Below are positions 5,251-7,097 of a stretch of DNA of 7,097 bases, piece by piece; positions within the stretch are counted from its first letter, which is position 1; each line of letters begins with the position of its first letter. This stretch comes from an uncultured Chloroflexota bacterium. Its GTDB lineage: Bacteria > Chloroflexota > Limnocylindria > Limnocylindrales > Limnocylindraceae. Where the stretch lies: contig CAIJIA010000029.1 in NCBI GenBank assembly GCA_903820655.1, positions 1 through 7,097 of the forward strand, read 5' to 3'. The notes beneath the pieces were generated by a model, which worked only from the letters and a program-made list of their open reading frames with translations, did not search any database and was not told the origin of the DNA. The position numbers and the translations under genes are program-made.

Positions 5251-5682
5251 ATGAACACGAAGACCTGGACACCTCGCGCCGCTGAAATCGAGCGCCGCTG
5301 GTTCGTGATCGATGCCGAGGGTCAGACCCTTGGCCGACTCGCGACGAAGGTGGCCTCGACGCTGATGGGGAAGGGGAAGCCAACCTTCGCTGACCACCTC
5401 GATTCAGGTGACTTCGTGATCGTGATCAACTCCGCAAAGCTGGTCGTGACCGGCGATCGACTCCTCTCGAAGAAGTACCACTCGCACTCGGGCCAGCCAG
5501 GCGGTTACCGCATGGAGGTCCTTGGTGACCTGTTGAAGCGCAAGCCGAACGAGGCAATTCGCCGAGCCGTCAAGGGAATGCTCCCAAAGACGAAGCTCGG
5601 CAATGCACAGATTCGTAAGTTGAAGGTCTATGCCGATGCGGATCATCCGCACGCTCCACAGAAGCCGGAGCCCCTCGCGTGA
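5251..5682 (+). CDS. rplM: Large-subunit ribosomal protein uL13
   Basis: uL13 is an early-assembly protein of the 50S subunit that binds 23S rRNA. The 143 residues match the normal length. Visible family features are TWTPRAAEIERRWFVIDAEG (5-24), TLGRLATKVASTLMGKGKP (26-44), the KLVVTGDRLLSKKYHSHSG stretch (63-81) with GQPGGYR after it, and AVKGMLPKTKLG (106-117). The C-terminus is a loose tail rich in His and Pro (DHPHAPQKPEP). A full AGGAGG at 5240-5245 precedes the ATG by 5 nt and overlaps the rplQ stop, the strongest ribosome-binding site in the window. It pairs with rpsI, as in almost all bacteria. Confidence 0.98.
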   Translation: MNTKTWTPRAAEIERRWFVIDAEGQTLGRLATKVASTLMGKGKPTFADHLDSGDFVIVINSAKLVVTGDRLLSKKYHSHSGQPGGYRMEVLGDLLKRKPNEAIRRAVKGMLPKTKLGNAQIRKLKVYADADHPHAPQKPEPLA

Positions 5683-5687
5683 GCCCG

Positions 5688-5693
5688 AAGGAG
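5688..5693 (+). promoter_or_regulatory. Ribosome-binding site deciding the rpsI start
   Basis: AAGGAG lies 6 nt before the GTG at 5700. It supports that codon over the upstream in-frame GTG at 5679, which has only a CGGAG 9 nt upstream and overlaps the rplM stop. Confidence 0.6.
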
Positions 5694-5699
5694 AAGAGC

Positions 5700-6098
5700 G
5701 TGGCCAGTTTGCCGTACTACCAGGGAACCGGTCGACGCAAGACCTCCATCGCACGAGTTCGCCTCGTTGCTGGTGAGGGCCAGATCGTCATCAACGGACG
5801 CACCTACGAGCAGCACTTCGGTGGTGCCGTTCCACAGTCCGAAGTCTTCGCACCATACCGAGTCACCGGCACCGAGGGTCGCTTCAACGCGATGGTGAAG
5901 GTTGAGGGTGGTGGTATCTCCGGCCAGGCTGGCGCGATCCGCCACGGCATTTCACGTGCACTCCTCTCCGCCGATCCAGAGGCCTACCGACTGCCACTCC
6001 GCCAGGCCGGATTCCTGACGCGCGACCCGCGCGCCAAGGAGCGCAAGAAGTACGGTCTCCGACGCGCACGCAAGGCGAAGCAGTTCACCAAGCGCTGA
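5700..6098 (+). CDS. rpsI: Small-subunit ribosomal protein uS9
   Basis: uS9 sits in the 30S head, and its C-terminal arginine reaches the P-site tRNA anticodon stem. From GTG at 5700 the protein has 132 residues, close to the usual 130. It begins MASLPYYQGTGRRKTSIARV, the common N-terminus. It contains GGGISGQAGAIRHGISRAL (70-88), LRQAGFLTRDPRAKERKKYG (100-119) and ends in the basic tail KQFTKR. An in-frame GTG at 5679 would add seven residues (MSPKEKS) and overlap the rplM stop by 4 nt. I prefer 5700 because AAGGAG lies 6 nt upstream and the length fits better, but the longer form is possible. Arginine codons are 12 CGC, 5 CGA and 1 CGT. Confidence 0.96.
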   Translation: MASLPYYQGTGRRKTSIARVRLVAGEGQIVINGRTYEQHFGGAVPQSEVFAPYRVTGTEGRFNAMVKVEGGGISGQAGAIRHGISRALLSADPEAYRLPLRQAGFLTRDPRAKERKKYGLRRARKAKQFTKR

Positions 6099-6106
6099 TC
6101 TAGCGC
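6092..6106 (+). other. Small hairpin over the rpsI stop, next to the glmM ribosome-binding site
   Basis: GCGCT (6092-6096) pairs with AGCGC (6102-6106) around a 5-nt loop holding part of the rpsI TGA. The AAGGA of glmM begins at the next base. The stem is short, there is no T-run, and chance is a reasonable explanation in DNA this GC-rich. Confidence 0.25.
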
Positions 6107-6116
6107 AAGGAACACC

Positions 6117-7097
6117 GTGACCACGGTTCGCTTCGGCACCGATGGGATCCGCGGGATCGCTGGCGAGACTCTTACCGCTGAAATAGCTGCCGCACTCGGC
6201 GTTGCCCTGATGCAGCAGCACCCAGGCGGACTCGTGCTCCTTGGGCGCGATACTCGACCGAGCGGACAAGCGCTTTCTGATGCGCTTGCTGGTGCCATTG
6301 AGGCACACGGGGGCACCGTGATTGATGTGGGCGTCATTCCAACGCCTGGACTCGCCTCACTTGTTGCGGGTGAGCCACGCGCCGCCTGCGGAGTGGTCGT
6401 GACCGCTTCGCACAACCCCGTCGAGTACAACGGCTTGAAGGTGCTCGCCCGTGATGGGCGAAAGATTCCTGACGCACAGGAGCGAGCGCTCGAGGCGGCG
6501 ATGGAGGCCGCTCTGGCAGGAGGTTTGCAGGCGATTGCCCCATCGGACGCTCATGCGTCTGAGGCGCAGGCGTATCGAGATCGGTATGCGCGAACGCTCG
6601 CGGATCTCGCGCGCACCGTGAGCGCCAGCGCCCTGAGCGTGGTGGTTGACGCGGCGCATGGCGCCGCCTCGCCATTCGCCGTTGAAGCACTCGCCGCCAC
6701 TGGCGCGACGGTCGTTCCGTTTGCGATGGGAGATGGCGTTATCAATGATGGTGTTGGGGCCACCGACCCCGCGGCACTCGGTGAACAGGTGCGCGCGCAC
6801 GGCGCCGAACTCGGCATTGCGCTTGATGGCGATGCCGATCGCTGCGTCGTTGTTGATGCGAGCGGCCGAGCCATTGACGGCGACGTGTTGATTGCCCTTA
6901 TTGCACTGGATCGGAAGGGGCGGGGTGTCGCTGGGTCGGAGCGCGCCGTGGCTACGGTGCTGACGAACAGTGGCGTGGAGCGCCACCTGGCCGCGCACGG
7001 GATCACTTTGGAGCGCACCCCCGTCGGCGACCGACACATTGCCGAACGACTCGCCGCTGGCCAGGGTGGCTTTGGTGGCGAAAAGAGTGGCCACCTC
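6117..7097 (+). CDS. glmM: Phosphoglucosamine mutase, N-terminal part (3' end outside window)
   Basis: GlmM converts glucosamine-6-phosphate to glucosamine-1-phosphate in the cytoplasm, the step leading to UDP-GlcNAc for peptidoglycan. The frame opens at GTG, with AAGGA at 6107-6111 5 nt upstream, and stays open for 327 codons to the window edge; the family usually has about 440-450 residues. Visible motifs are VRFGTDGIRG (4-13), GRDTRPSG (43-50), the active-site phosphoserine loop TASHNP (Ser98 within 96-101), the magnesium loop DGDADR (237-242), TPVGDRHIAERL (300-311) and the sugar-binding GGEKSGHL at the edge. The last motif is GEQSGH in most GlmM proteins, so the Lys is slightly unusual. 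A related phosphomannomutase or phosphoglucomutase is possible, but the N-terminus and the rplM-rpsI-glmM linkage known from Actinobacteria favour GlmM. The C-terminal phosphate-binding domain is not visible. Confidence 0.9.
   Translation, partial: MTTVRFGTDGIRGIAGETLTAEIAAALGVALMQQHPGGLVLLGRDTRPSGQALSDALAGAIEAHGGTVIDVGVIPTPGLASLVAGEPRAACGVVVTASHNPVEYNGLKVLARDGRKIPDAQERALEAAMEAALAGGLQAIAPSDAHASEAQAYRDRYARTLADLARTVSASALSVVVDAAHGAASPFAVEALAATGATVVPFAMGDGVINDGVGATDPAALGEQVRAHGAELGIALDGDADRCVVVDASGRAIDGDVLIALIALDRKGRGVAGSERAVATVLTNSGVERHLAAHGITLERTPVGDRHIAERLAAGQGGFGGEKSGHL

Noticed and set aside
6357..7094. Open frames on the - strand opposite glmM
   Set aside because: Antisense to a frame with all GlmM active-site motifs; no ribosome-binding site or family match on the - strand.
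1..7097. A novel system, mobile element, CRISPR array, tRNA or phage gene
   Set aside because: Every frame that looks coding is a conserved housekeeping gene in a conserved order, with gaps of 37 nt or less except the 121-nt map-infA junction. I saw no transposase, integrase, direct-repeat array or cloverleaf structure.

Overview
The window is a contiguous block of translation, transcription and secretion housekeeping genes, all on the + strand. It is the distal part of the spc operon, the alpha operon and the rplM-rpsI pair, ending in a cell-wall precursor gene. The order is secY (3' end), adk, map, infA, rpmJ, rpsM, rpsK, rpsD, rpoA, rplQ, rplM, rpsI, glmM (5' part). The DNA is GC-rich. S13, S4 and S11 read most like Chloroflexota proteins: S13 begins with an IPREKRV-type N-terminus, and S4 carries a four-cysteine zinc site followed by RRRKVGDYGLQLREKQK. 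A freshwater/soil Chloroflexota lineage is my best guess. The rplM-rpsI-glmM linkage also occurs in Actinobacteria, so the assignment is tentative and rests on remembered family patterns, not a search.

Region 1 (1-1942): secY, adk and map are translationally linked. adk starts on a GTG overlapping the secY stop, and map starts 2 nt after adk. Region 2 (1943-2063) is the only sizeable gap (121 nt). It holds two small hairpins, a third hairpin spans the map stop just before it, and there is a weak promoter-like element. Region 3 (2064-5241) is infA-rpmJ-rpsM-rpsK-rpsD-rpoA-rplQ, with gaps of 37 nt or less. It includes the 37-residue L36 gene and a TTG-initiated infA. Region 4 (5251-7097) is rplM, rpsI and glmM, with no truA between rplQ and rplM.

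Together the genes make the protein-export channel, adenylate kinase, N-terminal methionine removal, initiation factor 1, seven ribosomal proteins and the RNA polymerase alpha subunit, all tied to growth rate. glmM adds the entry to UDP-GlcNAc synthesis. Every gene appears intact apart from the two cut by the window edges.

I found no mobile element, CRISPR array, tRNA, rRNA or defence gene, and no undescribed system. The points worth a second look are modest: the structured map-infA junction, the lack of a leader before rpsM, start-codon choices, the zinc-type protein variants, the missing truA, and a codon-use difference between map and its ribosomal neighbours.
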